From: DASUZD01 sp036377055
Lineage (GTDB): Bacteria; Actinomycetota; Thermoleophilia; Gaiellales; Gaiellaceae
DNA: 10,681 bases
Direction of reading: 5' to 3'
Assembly: GCA_036377055.1 (NCBI GenBank)
Contig: DASUZD010000205.1
Location: 1-10,681, forward strand
Shown here piece after piece: positions 1-5,758 of the stretch. The notes under the pieces were generated by a model. The model saw only the letters and a program-made list of their open reading frames with translations. It did no database searches and was not told the origin of the DNA. Made by a program: the position numbers and the translations under genes. The number at the start of each line of letters is the position of its first letter. The stretch's first letter is position 1.

Positions 1-71
1 AGCGCCGCCTCGCGCCCGATCCCGCTCGCGGCGCCGGTGATGACGGCGACCTTGCCCTCGAGCCTCCTCAC
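1..71 (-). CDS. Short-chain dehydrogenase/reductase, N-terminus only (runs off left edge)
   Basis: The first 23 codons of a minus-strand gene are present. They start at the GTG at 71-69 and read VRRLEGKVAVITGAASGIGR, followed by EAA. Lys-Val-Ala-Val-Ile-Thr-Gly followed by TGAASGIG is the classical Rossmann beta1 strand plus the TGxxxGxG dinucleotide-binding motif of SDR enzymes, so an NAD(P)(H)-dependent oxidoreductase is secure. The substrate cannot be judged because the catalytic Ser-Tyr-Lys region lies outside the window. The GTG overlaps the TGA stop of the PuuD-type hydrolase upstream (GTGA, 68-71), which implies translational coupling in the same operon. Its place behind a PuuA-like ligase and PuuD-like hydrolase suggests a redox step on the same amine-derived compound, but that is inference from position. 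Confidence 0.8.
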   Translation of the reverse strand, partial: MRRLEGKVAVITGAASGIGREAA

Positions 72-787
72 GAGCCGCGCCGCTCCGCGCGATACCGGCG
101 CGCCTCCTCGACGAGCGCCTCGAACAGCCGCTTGTTCTCGCCGGCCTCCGGATGCCACAACACGCCCAAAGCGAACCGCTGGCCCGGGTCCTCGATCGCC
201 TCGACCGTGCCGTCGTCGGCGCGCGCCGCCTCGACGAGACCCTCCCCGAGCTTCGCCAGCCCCTGGTGGTGGTGCGACTTCACGTCGTGGGTGTCGCCGA
301 GGATCGAGGCGAGCCTCGTCTCGGGCGCGATCTCCACCTCATGGTCGTTGAAGACCCCCGGCGGGTCGTGCTTGTGCTGCTCGTGCCCGACCAGGTCCGG
401 GAGGTGCTGGTGGAGGTCGCCGCCGCGCGCGACGTTCAGCACCTGGATCCCGCGGCAGATCCCGAGCACGGGCATATCGCGCTCGAGGGCGGCGCGCATC
501 AGCGCGAGCTCCGACCGGTCGCGATCGCCGCGAATACCGAACGTCTCCGCATGCGCCTCCGCCCCGTACTCCTTCGGGTCGATGTCCGCGCCGCCCGTGA
601 AGACGATCCCGTCGAGCGCATCGAGGGTCTCCTCGACCGCGTCATCGCTCGGCGGCACGAGCAGCGCCCGCCCGCCCGCGTTCTCGACCGACTCGACGTA
701 GTCCTGCGGGATCAGCGCCGCCTCCAGCTCCCAGTAGCCCCAGCGCGCGGGCTCGACGTACGTCGTGATCCCGATCAGCGGCCTCAT
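68..787 (-). CDS. PuuD-type gamma-glutamyl-GABA hydrolase family protein (peptidase C26)
   Basis: This is a 239-residue class I glutamine-amidotransferase-fold hydrolase. It begins MRPLIGITTY, typical of the PuuD/peptidase C26 family. It carries the TGGADIDP oxyanion-side motif (64-71), the nucleophile elbow LGICRG with Cys111, and the His212-Pro-Glu214 part of the triad in GVLWHPEA. E. coli PuuD cleaves gamma-glutamyl-GABA to glutamate and GABA in the cytoplasm, so an equivalent deglutamylation is the likely role; the exact substrate is inference. The start is placed at the ATG at 787-785, not an ATG 11 codons upstream, because it matches the family N-terminus and forms an ATGA overlap with the stop of the glutamine-synthetase-like gene. 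The stop overlaps the next SDR start (GTGA). Length is normal and all catalytic residues are present. Confidence 0.9.
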   Translation of the reverse strand: MRPLIGITTYVEPARWGYWELEAALIPQDYVESVENAGGRALLVPPSDDAVEETLDALDGIVFTGGADIDPKEYGAEAHAETFGIRGDRDRSELALMRAALERDMPVLGICRGIQVLNVARGGDLHQHLPDLVGHEQHKHDPPGVFNDHEVEIAPETRLASILGDTHDVKSHHHQGLAKLGEGLVEAARADDGTVEAIEDPGQRFALGVLWHPEAGENKRLFEALVEEARRYRAERRGS

Positions 788-2115
788 CCGCGCTCGTAGA
801 GCCGCTCGCGCTCGTAGCACGTCACGACCTCGTCGAAGAGCCGCTGCTCGGTGCGGCCGTAGTTCAGGTAGTGGTCGACCACCTCGTCGCCGAAAGCCTC
901 GCGCGCCATCGAGCTCCGCTCCAGCTCCTCGACCGCCTCGTAGAGCGCGGACGGGAAGCGCGGGACTTCCGCGTCATATGCACTCCCGACGAGTGGCTCC
1001 CCCGGTGCGAGCCCTTCCTCGACCCCGCGGAGGCCCGCGGCGATCAGCGCCGCCGCCGCGAGATACGGGTTCACGTCGCCGCCGGGGATCCGCGTCTCCA
1101 CCCGCAGCGAGTTCCCGTGCCCGATGACGCGGAACCCGCACGAGCGGTTGTCGTAGCCCCAGGCCAAAGACGTCGGCGCCCAGCTCCCCGCGACGTAGCG
1201 CTTGTACGAGTTCACGTTCGGCGCGAGGAAGAGCGCGAGCTCCCGCGCGTAGGCGATCCAGCCCGCAAGGAAGCCACGGAACACTTCAGACTCGCCCGCG
1301 AACGCGTTCTCGCCGTCCCGCCAGAGCGACGCGTGCACGTGGCACGAGTTGCCGATCATCGTGTGGGCGGGCTTCGCCATGAACGTGATCGCGCAGCCGT
1401 GCTGGTGCGCGATCTCCTTCGCGCCGTTCTTGAAGATCACGTGGTTGTCGGCCGCGGTGACCGCAGGCGCGTAGCGGAAGTTGATCTCCTGCTGCCCCGG
1501 CCAGGCCTCACCTTTCGAGCTTTCGACCGGCAGGCCGGCCGCGTACATCGAGTTCCGGATCTGCCGGATCAGCGGCTCGTCGTACGAGGTCGCGAGCACG
1601 TGGTAGTCGAGGATGTACGGCACCGAGGGCGTAAGACCGAGGTAGTGCTGGGCGTACGCCTGGGCGTACGACTCGCGGAAGAGGAAGAACTCGAGCTCCG
1701 TGCCGACCATCGGCTCGAAGCCCGAGGCGCGAGCGCCCTCGACCTGCGCCTGGAGCACGGCACGCGGGCCGGGAGCGACCGGTCGGCCGTCCGCCCAGGT
1801 CACGTCGCAAAGGACGAGCGCCGTACCCTCGAGCCATGGCGTCCTGCGCAGCGTCGAAAGGTCGGGCGTCGCGACGAAGTCGCCGTAGCCCTGGGTCCAG
1901 TTCGCGACCTCGTAGCCCGGCTGGGGCTCGGTGTCCATGTCCGTCGCGAGCAGGTAGGAACACCCCTCGAGGCCGTGCTCGAGCGTGTCGTCGAGGAAGA
2001 AGCGCGCGTGGAAGCGCTTGCCCATCAGGCGCCCCTGCATGTCGGGGAACGCGGCGACGACGGTGTCGATCGCACCGCGCTCTACCTCCTGCCTCAGCTC
2101 GTCGACCGTCAGCAC
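784..2115 (-). CDS. Glutamine synthetase-family ligase, probable gamma-glutamylpolyamine synthetase (PuuA-like)
   Basis: This is a 443-residue GS type I-fold protein with an N-terminal beta-grasp domain (about 14-100, including DMQGRLMGKRF) and a C-terminal catalytic domain. Visible active-site elements are the metal-ligand strand GTELEFFLF (Glu140, Glu142), a GQQEINFRY segment, NSCHVHASLW with the metal/ATP-site His, NSYKRYVAG, and RVETRIPGGDVNPY. No adenylylation loop of the housekeeping GlnA type is seen. This fits the PuuA/GlnA3-like group that ATP-dependently joins glutamate to amines or polyamines. The neighbouring PuuD-type hydrolase and aldehyde dehydrogenase support amine catabolism over ammonia assimilation; the substrate is inferred. 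The start is GTG at 2115-2113 with GGAG eight bases upstream, 39 bp after the stop of the amidotransferase gene. The stop overlaps the hydrolase start. Confidence 0.9.
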   Translation of the reverse strand: MLTVDELRQEVERGAIDTVVAAFPDMQGRLMGKRFHARFFLDDTLEHGLEGCSYLLATDMDTEPQPGYEVANWTQGYGDFVATPDLSTLRRTPWLEGTALVLCDVTWADGRPVAPGPRAVLQAQVEGARASGFEPMVGTELEFFLFRESYAQAYAQHYLGLTPSVPYILDYHVLATSYDEPLIRQIRNSMYAAGLPVESSKGEAWPGQQEINFRYAPAVTAADNHVIFKNGAKEIAHQHGCAITFMAKPAHTMIGNSCHVHASLWRDGENAFAGESEVFRGFLAGWIAYARELALFLAPNVNSYKRYVAGSWAPTSLAWGYDNRSCGFRVIGHGNSLRVETRIPGGDVNPYLAAAALIAAGLRGVEEGLAPGEPLVGSAYDAEVPRFPSALYEAVEELERSSMAREAFGDEVVDHYLNYGRTEQRLFDEVVTCYERERLYERG

Positions 2116-2154
2116 CAGTCGAGCTCCGGCGCGTCGATCATCTTCGCGATCGTC

Positions 2155-2880
2155 TCACGCATCGACACGTTCGCGCCGCATCAGCCTCGCGACCCGCTCG
2201 AGGTACGTGTCGAACAGCCGGCGCGAGGACTCGCGCGCGGACTCTGCGCGCTCGTGCGTTTCCCGGAGCAGCGCGTCGAGTTCGAGGCCGTCGCGGTCGG
2301 CGCCGTCGTCGTGCCGGTAGCCACGCACCCAGGCCTTGACGATCGCGGAGGTCACCTCGGGGTGGAACTGCACGCCGAGGCTGCGCCCGATCACGTAAGC
2401 CTGCGGGCCGAGGTCCGTCTCAGCAAGGGCGGTTGCGCCCTCCGGCACCGTGAACGTGTCGAAATGCCACTGGAACCAGGGCCCCTCGGGCACGAGCTGC
2501 GCATCGCGCGTCCGCACGGGCAGCCAGCCGATCTCTGACGCCTCGGCCCGGTAGCACCTTCCGCCGAGCACGCGGGCGAGCAGCTGGGCGCCGAAGCAGA
2601 TCGCGAGGATGGGAACGTCGGCGTCGGCCGCCCGCGCGAGCAGTCGCTTCTCGCGCTCGATCCACGGGATCGCGTCGTCGTAGGCCGCGGACTCCGATCC
2701 GAGCGGAACGACTAGGTCGTACCCGGTGGGATCGACCTCGCGGTCGTCGACGTCGATCCGTAGGTTCTCCACCTCGGCGTGGCGACCGTCGAGCCAGTCG
2801 TAGAGGAGCCCGCCCGGTGTCGCGCGCTCGTGCTCGATGATCAGCGCGCGGAAGGAGCCGCTGTCGAACCGTTCGTCCAT
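2155..2880 (-). CDS. Stand-alone class I glutamine amidotransferase (GMP-synthase GATase-like)
   Basis: This 241-residue protein starts at the ATG at 2880-2878 (MDERFDSGSF). It has the class I GATase layout: LVVPLGSESAAY (57-67), the nucleophile elbow AICFGAQ with Cys95, and QFHPE with His173 and Glu175 completing the triad. The GMP-synthase-like stand-alone members of this fold hydrolyse glutamine or gamma-glutamyl amide bonds. The C-terminal 50 residues are an Arg/Glu-rich helical extension. It is the first gene of the minus-strand amine operon, 39 bp before the GS-like ligase. No convincing Shine-Dalgarno sits close to the ATG; a short or absent leader is plausible (see the promoter entry). 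Whether it removes gamma-glutamyl groups, competes with the PuuD-like enzyme or acts on another substrate cannot be decided here. Confidence 0.87.
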   Translation of the reverse strand: MDERFDSGSFRALIIEHERATPGGLLYDWLDGRHAEVENLRIDVDDREVDPTGYDLVVPLGSESAAYDDAIPWIEREKRLLARAADADVPILAICFGAQLLARVLGGRCYRAEASEIGWLPVRTRDAQLVPEGPWFQWHFDTFTVPEGATALAETDLGPQAYVIGRSLGVQFHPEVTSAIVKAWVRGYRHDDGADRDGLELDALLRETHERAESARESSRRLFDTYLERVARLMRRERVDA

Positions 2881-2902
2881 TGGATCGTGACATTCTCTCG
2901 TA
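2881..2902. promoter_or_regulatory. 22-bp divergent promoter gap between amidotransferase and aldehyde dehydrogenase
   Basis: Only 22 bp separate the two start codons. On the plus strand CATTCT (2891-2896), a near match to TANNNT, ends six bases before the GTG of the dehydrogenase. On the minus strand GAGAAT (complement of 2892-2897) lies eleven bases before the ATG of the amidotransferase. Both could serve as -10 boxes for leaderless or very short-leader transcripts, with the -35 regions inside the opposite gene. The hexamers are weak, so this is a positional inference. Confidence 0.4.
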
Positions 2903-4276
2903 GTGACGACACGCACCGAGAACCTCGTGAAGGTCGTGGAACCGGCCACGGAGGACGTCCTGGCCGAGTTCCCGGCAGCCGACGCCGAAGCGGCCGACGA
3001 AGCGGTCGCACGCGCGAAGGAAGCGTTCCCGGCCTGGCGCGACATCGACCCGAAGACGCGCGGGGCGATCCTGCGCGCGATCGGCGACGCGGTCGAGGAA
3101 CGGCTCGAGGATTTGGCCCGGCTCGAGTCCCGGAACGTCGGGAAGCCGATCTCCGACGCGCGAGGCGAGGTCGGCATGGTCGCGGACGTCTTCCGCTACT
3201 ACGCCGGCGCACCGGAACGCCTGCTCGGCGACACGATCCCCGTTGCAGGCGGGATCGACATGACGTTTCGCGAGCCGCTCGGCGTCGTCGGGATGATCGT
3301 GCCCTGGAACTTCCCGCTGGCGATCGCGTCGTGGAAGGTAGCGCCCGCGCTCGCGGCCGGGAACACCGTCGTGCTCAAGCCGGCCGAGCTGACGCCGCTG
3401 ACCGCGCTCGAGCTGGAGAAGATCGCGCTCGAGGCAGGCTTGCCGGAGGGCGTGCTGAACGTCGTCGCCGGCCCGGGCAGGATCGTGGGCGAGCGGCTCG
3501 TCCAGCACCCCGACGTGGCGAAGATCGCGTTCACCGGCTCGACCGCGGTCGGCCGGCGGATCGGCGGGCTCGCCGCGCAGTCGATCAAGCGTGTCACGCT
3601 CGAGCTCGGCGGCAAGTCCGCGAACGTCGTCTTCGCCGACGCCGACCTCGAGCGCGCGGCAGCCGCCGCCCCGCTCGCCGTCTTCGGGAACGCCGGCCAG
3701 GACTGCTGCGCGCGCTCGCGGATCCTCGTCGAGCGCTCGGCGGTCGACCGCTTCCTCGAGCTGCTCGAGCGCGCGGTCGGCGACCTGCGCGTCGGCGACC
3801 CGCTCGAGGACGCGACCGAGATGGGGCCGCTGATCTCGGCAGAGCAGCGCGAGAAGGTCGCGTCCTACGTCGACGATGGCGCGCCGGTCGCGATCCGCGG
3901 CGAGGCCCCCGACGGCCCCGGCTTCTGGTTCCCGCCCACCGTCCTCAGCCCCGTCTCGAACGACGACCGCGCGGCGCGCGAGGAGATCTTCGGGCCGGTC
4001 GCGGCGGTGATCCCGTTCGAGGACGAGGCGGACGCGATCCGGATCGCGAACGACACGATCTACGGCCTCTCCGGTTCGATCTGGACGCAGAACGGCGCTC
4101 GCGCGCTGCGCGTGGCGCGGGCGCTCGAGACTGGGACGATCTCCGTCAACTCGAACACCTCGGTCCGCGTGACGACGCCGTTCGGCGGTTTCAAGCAGTC
4201 GGGCGTCGGGCGCGAGCTCGGCCCGCACGCGCTCGAGCACTACACCGAGCTCAAGAACGTGTTCATGGCCACATGA
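2903..4276 (+). CDS. NAD(P)+-dependent aldehyde dehydrogenase, probable aminoaldehyde type (PuuC/YdcW-like)
   Basis: This is a 457-residue ALDH-superfamily enzyme, full length for the shorter members. Catalytic elements are PWNFP (Asn136), cofactor Lys159 in VLKPAE, FTGSTAVGR (210-218), Glu234 in LELGGKS, Cys268 in GNAGQDCCARSR, EEIFGPV and the C-terminal FGGFKQSGVGRELG. The GQDC context and overall form resemble gamma-aminobutyraldehyde/betaine-aldehyde dehydrogenases. Divergence from the PuuA/PuuD-like operon suggests that it oxidises the aldehyde left after amine oxidation, for example gamma-glutamyl-aminobutyraldehyde; that substrate is inference. The start is GTG at 2903 (MTTRTENLVKVVEPATEDVL), 22 bp from the divergent start, without a Shine-Dalgarno. 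A second Cys (269) directly follows the nucleophile. Confidence 0.92.
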   Translation: MTTRTENLVKVVEPATEDVLAEFPAADAEAADEAVARAKEAFPAWRDIDPKTRGAILRAIGDAVEERLEDLARLESRNVGKPISDARGEVGMVADVFRYYAGAPERLLGDTIPVAGGIDMTFREPLGVVGMIVPWNFPLAIASWKVAPALAAGNTVVLKPAELTPLTALELEKIALEAGLPEGVLNVVAGPGRIVGERLVQHPDVAKIAFTGSTAVGRRIGGLAAQSIKRVTLELGGKSANVVFADADLERAAAAAPLAVFGNAGQDCCARSRILVERSAVDRFLELLERAVGDLRVGDPLEDATEMGPLISAEQREKVASYVDDGAPVAIRGEAPDGPGFWFPPTVLSPVSNDDRAAREEIFGPVAAVIPFEDEADAIRIANDTIYGLSGSIWTQNGARALRVARALETGTISVNSNTSVRVTTPFGGFKQSGVGRELGPHALEHYTELKNVFMAT

Positions 4277-4279
4277 CTT

Positions 4280-4295
4280 GCGCGTGACTGCGCGC
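4280..4295 (+). terminator. Weak hairpin after the aldehyde dehydrogenase
   Basis: GCGCG (4280-4284) and CGCGC (4291-4295) can pair around a TGACTG loop, starting four bases after the dehydrogenase stop. There is no T-tract and the stem is only 5 bp of low-complexity GC, so termination here is a weak guess. Confidence 0.2.
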
Positions 4296-4319
4296 TCGAC
4301 CGCCCGCGTGGGACGATCG

Positions 4320-4325
4320 TAGAAT
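4320..4325 (+). promoter_or_regulatory. -10 box (TAGAAT) of a leaderless DsrE-family gene
   Basis: TAGAAT matches TANNNT and stops seven bases before the GTG start at 4333, so transcription would begin at or next to the start codon. No Shine-Dalgarno is present. The nine-base string TAGAATCGC recurs at 6361 at exactly the same distance from another GTG start, which strengthens the call. No clear -35 hexamer is seen. Confidence 0.6.
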
Positions 4326-4332
4326 CGCGGCC

Positions 4333-4695
4333 GTGGGCAAGCTCTTAGTTCACATCACGCACGGCCCGGAGCACCCGACTCGGGCGGCGCTCGGCTTCCT
4401 TGTCGCGCGCGCTGCAATAGAGGAGGGGCACGAGGTCTCGGTGTTTCTCGCCGGCGACGCCGTCCAGCTCCTCCGCGATTCGGTGCTCGACAGCCTCACC
4501 GGTCTCGGCACCGGCAATCTCCGCGAGTCGTACGACGCGATCGTCGCAGGCGGTGGGCGCTTCTATCTGTCGGGCATGTCGAGCCAGGCGCGCGGTGTCA
4601 CCGCGGCCGACCTGGACGGCAAGCCGGCTGAGATGGCGATGCCGAAGATGCTGGTCCAGCTCGCGTTCGAGCACGACCGCGTGCTCACGTACTGA
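4333..4695 (+). CDS. DsrE-family protein
   Basis: This is a 120-residue protein reading MGKLLVHITHGPEHPTRAAL, followed by a second strand near EVSVFLAGDAV (34-44) and the segment GGGRFYLSGMSSQARGV. The pattern of an N-terminal strand, a charged loop and helix, a second strand with FLAGDAV, and a late GxxxYLSGMSxxARG segment matches small DsrE/DsrF-like proteins. There is no cysteine anywhere, so a DsrE-style persulfide sulfur-transfer role is unlikely and the function is open. The start is GTG, leaderless behind TAGAAT. Residues 43-120 are duplicated at 5525-5758 at about 86 percent identity. It sits 56 bp after the aldehyde dehydrogenase but appears to have its own promoter. Confidence 0.82.
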   Translation: MGKLLVHITHGPEHPTRAALGFLVARAAIEEGHEVSVFLAGDAVQLLRDSVLDSLTGLGTGNLRESYDAIVAGGGRFYLSGMSSQARGVTAADLDGKPAEMAMPKMLVQLAFEHDRVLTY

Positions 4696-4709
4696 GGGTC
4701 GACGGGCAA

Positions 4710-4897
4710 GCTCTACGCGTCGTGATGCGGGTCCACGTGGAGCGAGTCGCGGACGAGTGCGCCTACGGCGTGCCTCCGATGGACTTCGCAAGGACACGGC
4801 CGCAGCTGTAGCGGTAGCTCGAGCGAAGGGAGCCGACGGCCTCGTGGAATACGTCGCGACGCGAAACGCGGAGTCGATCGACGGCCTGCCTCGTGTT
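4710..4897 (+). pseudogene. Decayed 3' tail of a pyridoxamine-5'-phosphate-oxidase-like gene
   Basis: Frame 4722 reads MRVHVERVADECAYGVPPMD, then FARTRPQL and a TAG stop (4809-4811). A second frame, shifted by one base, reads VARAKGADGLVEYVATRNAE then SIDGLPR (4814-4894). Joined near 4785 they reproduce the C-terminal end of the PPOX-like flavin-binding proteins whose last residues are typically VERVSDSCGYGVPxM, then KGAEGL.EY, then RNAxSIDGLP. This comparison is from memory of the family. The N-terminal barrel is absent and homology starts about 15 bases after the DsrE stop codon. It is a truncated, frameshifted relic, not an expressed gene. It is a different subfamily from the intact PPOX gene at 8596-8991. 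Confidence 0.7.
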
Positions 4898-4943
4898 CGA
4901 CAGCCCCTGTCAATCGAAGGTTTAGATTGTCGATCACGTTGAA

Positions 4944-4972
4944 TTGACTTTGAATGCGCTCGGTCGTACGCT
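4944..4972 (+). promoter_or_regulatory. Near-consensus sigma70 promoter of the two-gene micro-operon
   Basis: TTGACT (4944-4949) and TACGCT (4967-4972) are separated by 17 bp, the ideal spacing, and both hexamers fit the vegetative consensus well. Transcription would start near 4979, giving about 29 bases of leader that includes the GAGGAGG ribosome binding site at 4995-5001. The surrounding bases (4909-4955) are clearly more AT-rich than the rest of the window. It is the best conventional -35/-10 pair I can see here. Confidence 0.65.
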
Positions 4973-5007
4973 GGACGAGCCAGTAGTCGATCCTGAGGAG
5001 GCGCGAG

Positions 5008-5235
5008 ATGACCTGGCTCGCCAATCGGGTTGTTACGGCGATCTACAACGACAAAGCCGCGAACGCCTGCTGGGCGTGGTTCGAGCCGGACCCGGACCAG
5101 TGGCTCCTTCTCCAGGGAGACGCCTGGGAGACGAGTACGACGATGGCTGTCCTGGCTACGCATGCCAAAGCCAACAATCGATATGTCTCGATCGACGTGT
5201 ATGGAAATCGGGTAGACCGGATGTACGTCTGGTAA
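5008..5235 (+). CDS. Small Trp-rich protein of unknown function (75 aa)
   Basis: The ATG at 5008 follows a perfect GAGGAGG Shine-Dalgarno with a 6-base gap and a good promoter, so expression is likely. The product contains six Trp in 75 residues (3, 22, 24, 32, 40, 75) and one Cys. Hydrophobicity suggests short strands at 8-13, 21-25 and 32-35, an amphipathic helix at 44-57 (TTMAVLATHAKANN), then strands at 59-64 and 69-75 ending in YVW. This is a beta3-alpha-beta2 order that recalls small OB-like oligomeric domains; that comparison is speculative. No signal peptide or membrane helix is seen. I do not recognise the family. It is followed immediately by the 60-aa gene, whose ribosome binding site overlaps this stop codon. 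Confidence 0.7.
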   Translation: MTWLANRVVTAIYNDKAANACWAWFEPDPDQWLLLQGDAWETSTTMAVLATHAKANNRYVSIDVYGNRVDRMYVW

Positions 5236-5247
5236 GGAGGTGTCGGA

Positions 5248-5430
5248 ATGGGTCAAGAACCTACGCCGCTGACGAAGGAACAGATCGCTGCGGCAAGCGA
5301 GGGTCGCCTCGACCTCCCGTTGGGCCCGCAGCTGCCTGCCCCGTTCGCCGCGCATGAGATCAAGGCTGCCGCGACGGGGAAGCTCGACGAGAAGATCCTC
5401 GAGAAGAAGCATCGCGGCCCCGCCAAGTAG
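5248..5430 (+). CDS. Small charged protein of unknown function with an internal repeat (60 aa)
   Basis: The ATG at 5248 is preceded by AAGGAGG (5234-5240), which shares bases with the TAA stop of the upstream small gene, so the two are co-translated from one message. The protein is hydrophilic and Ala/Lys/Glu-rich. Residues 13-22 (IAAASEGRLD) and 38-47 (IKAAATGKLD) align with six identities, a 25-residue internal repeat, linked by a Pro-rich stretch LPLGPQLPAPF (23-33). The C-terminus is basic (KILEKKHRGPAK). There is no signal peptide, membrane segment or Cys. I do not recognise a family. It could be a small structural or nucleic-acid-associated protein, or a partner of the 75-aa product; neither is demonstrated. 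Confidence 0.65.
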   Translation: MGQEPTPLTKEQIAAASEGRLDLPLGPQLPAPFAAHEIKAAATGKLDEKILEKKHRGPAK

Positions 5431-5458
5431 CGGCAAACCGAATCGGACTGCGTAACGT

Positions 5459-5758
5459 TTGAGCCGCTCGCTAGGCGAGCTGCCGGGGTGTTCGGTCCAG
5501 GGCCAGGAGTGCCCCGAGGAGCGCGCCGTCCAGCACCTCCGCGACATGCTCGACAGCCTGAGCGAGCTCGGAACCGCGAGCCTGCGCGAGTCGTACGAGG
5601 CGATCGTCGCCGGCGGCGGGCGGTTCTACCTCTCCGGGATGTCGAGCCAGGCACGAGGCGTCACGGCCGCCGACCTGGAGGGCAAGCCGGCGGAGATGGC
5701 GATGCCGACCGTGCTCGTCCGCCTCGCGTTCGAGCACGACCGCGTGCTTACGTACTGA
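5459..5758 (+). pseudogene. N-terminally truncated second copy of the DsrE-family gene
   Basis: From 5525 to the stop, the frame encodes a close copy of residues 43-120 of the protein at 4333-4695: 66 of 77 aligned residues are identical, with one codon missing. The first 42 residues (strand 1 and helix 1 of the fold) are absent. Instead the open frame can be extended back to a TTG at 5459 through unrelated sequence (SLGELPGCSVQGQECPEER). A GTGTTC at 5488 resembles the VF codons of the intact copy but is in another frame, which suggests insertion or frameshift decay. No promoter box or ribosome binding site is seen. The last 11 bases overlap the 3' end of the convergent carbonic anhydrase gene. 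It is most likely a non-functional duplicate; translation of a C-terminal fragment cannot be excluded. Confidence 0.7.
5466..5480 (+). terminator. Short hairpin after the micro-operon
   Basis: GCTCGC (5466-5471) and GCGAGC (5475-5480) form a perfect 6-bp stem with a TAG loop, 36 bases after the 60-aa gene stop. No T-run follows, so intrinsic termination is uncertain. Confidence 0.25.

Noticed and set aside
785..820. Earlier ATG (820) for the PuuD-type hydrolase
   Set aside because: The added MLRARAALRAR lies inside the ligase coding sequence and does not match the family; the ATGA overlap favours 787.
871..2538. 555-codon plus-strand open frame opposite the glutamine-synthetase-like gene
   Set aside because: Shadow of the codon bias of the minus-strand gene; no domains.
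2420..4240. 606-codon minus-strand open frame over the aldehyde dehydrogenase
   Set aside because: Antisense to an unmistakable ALDH; the translation is low-complexity Arg/Asp/Ala sequence.
4335..4714. 11-bp direct repeat GGGCAAGCTCT at 4335-4345 and 4704-4714, flanking the DsrE coding region
   Set aside because: Suggestive of a target-site duplication, but exact 11-mers recur by chance several times in 10 kb of biased sequence and there is no mobile element between them.
4713..5024. 103-codon minus-strand open frame in the gene-poor stretch between the DsrE gene and the micro-operon
   Set aside because: It lies antisense to the PPOX relic and to the sigma70 promoter, and no family resemblance is seen.
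4345..5547. 400-codon minus-strand open frame over the DsrE gene, PPOX relic and micro-operon
   Set aside because: Antisense to genes with good ribosome binding sites and recognisable families; no ribosome site or domain of its own.
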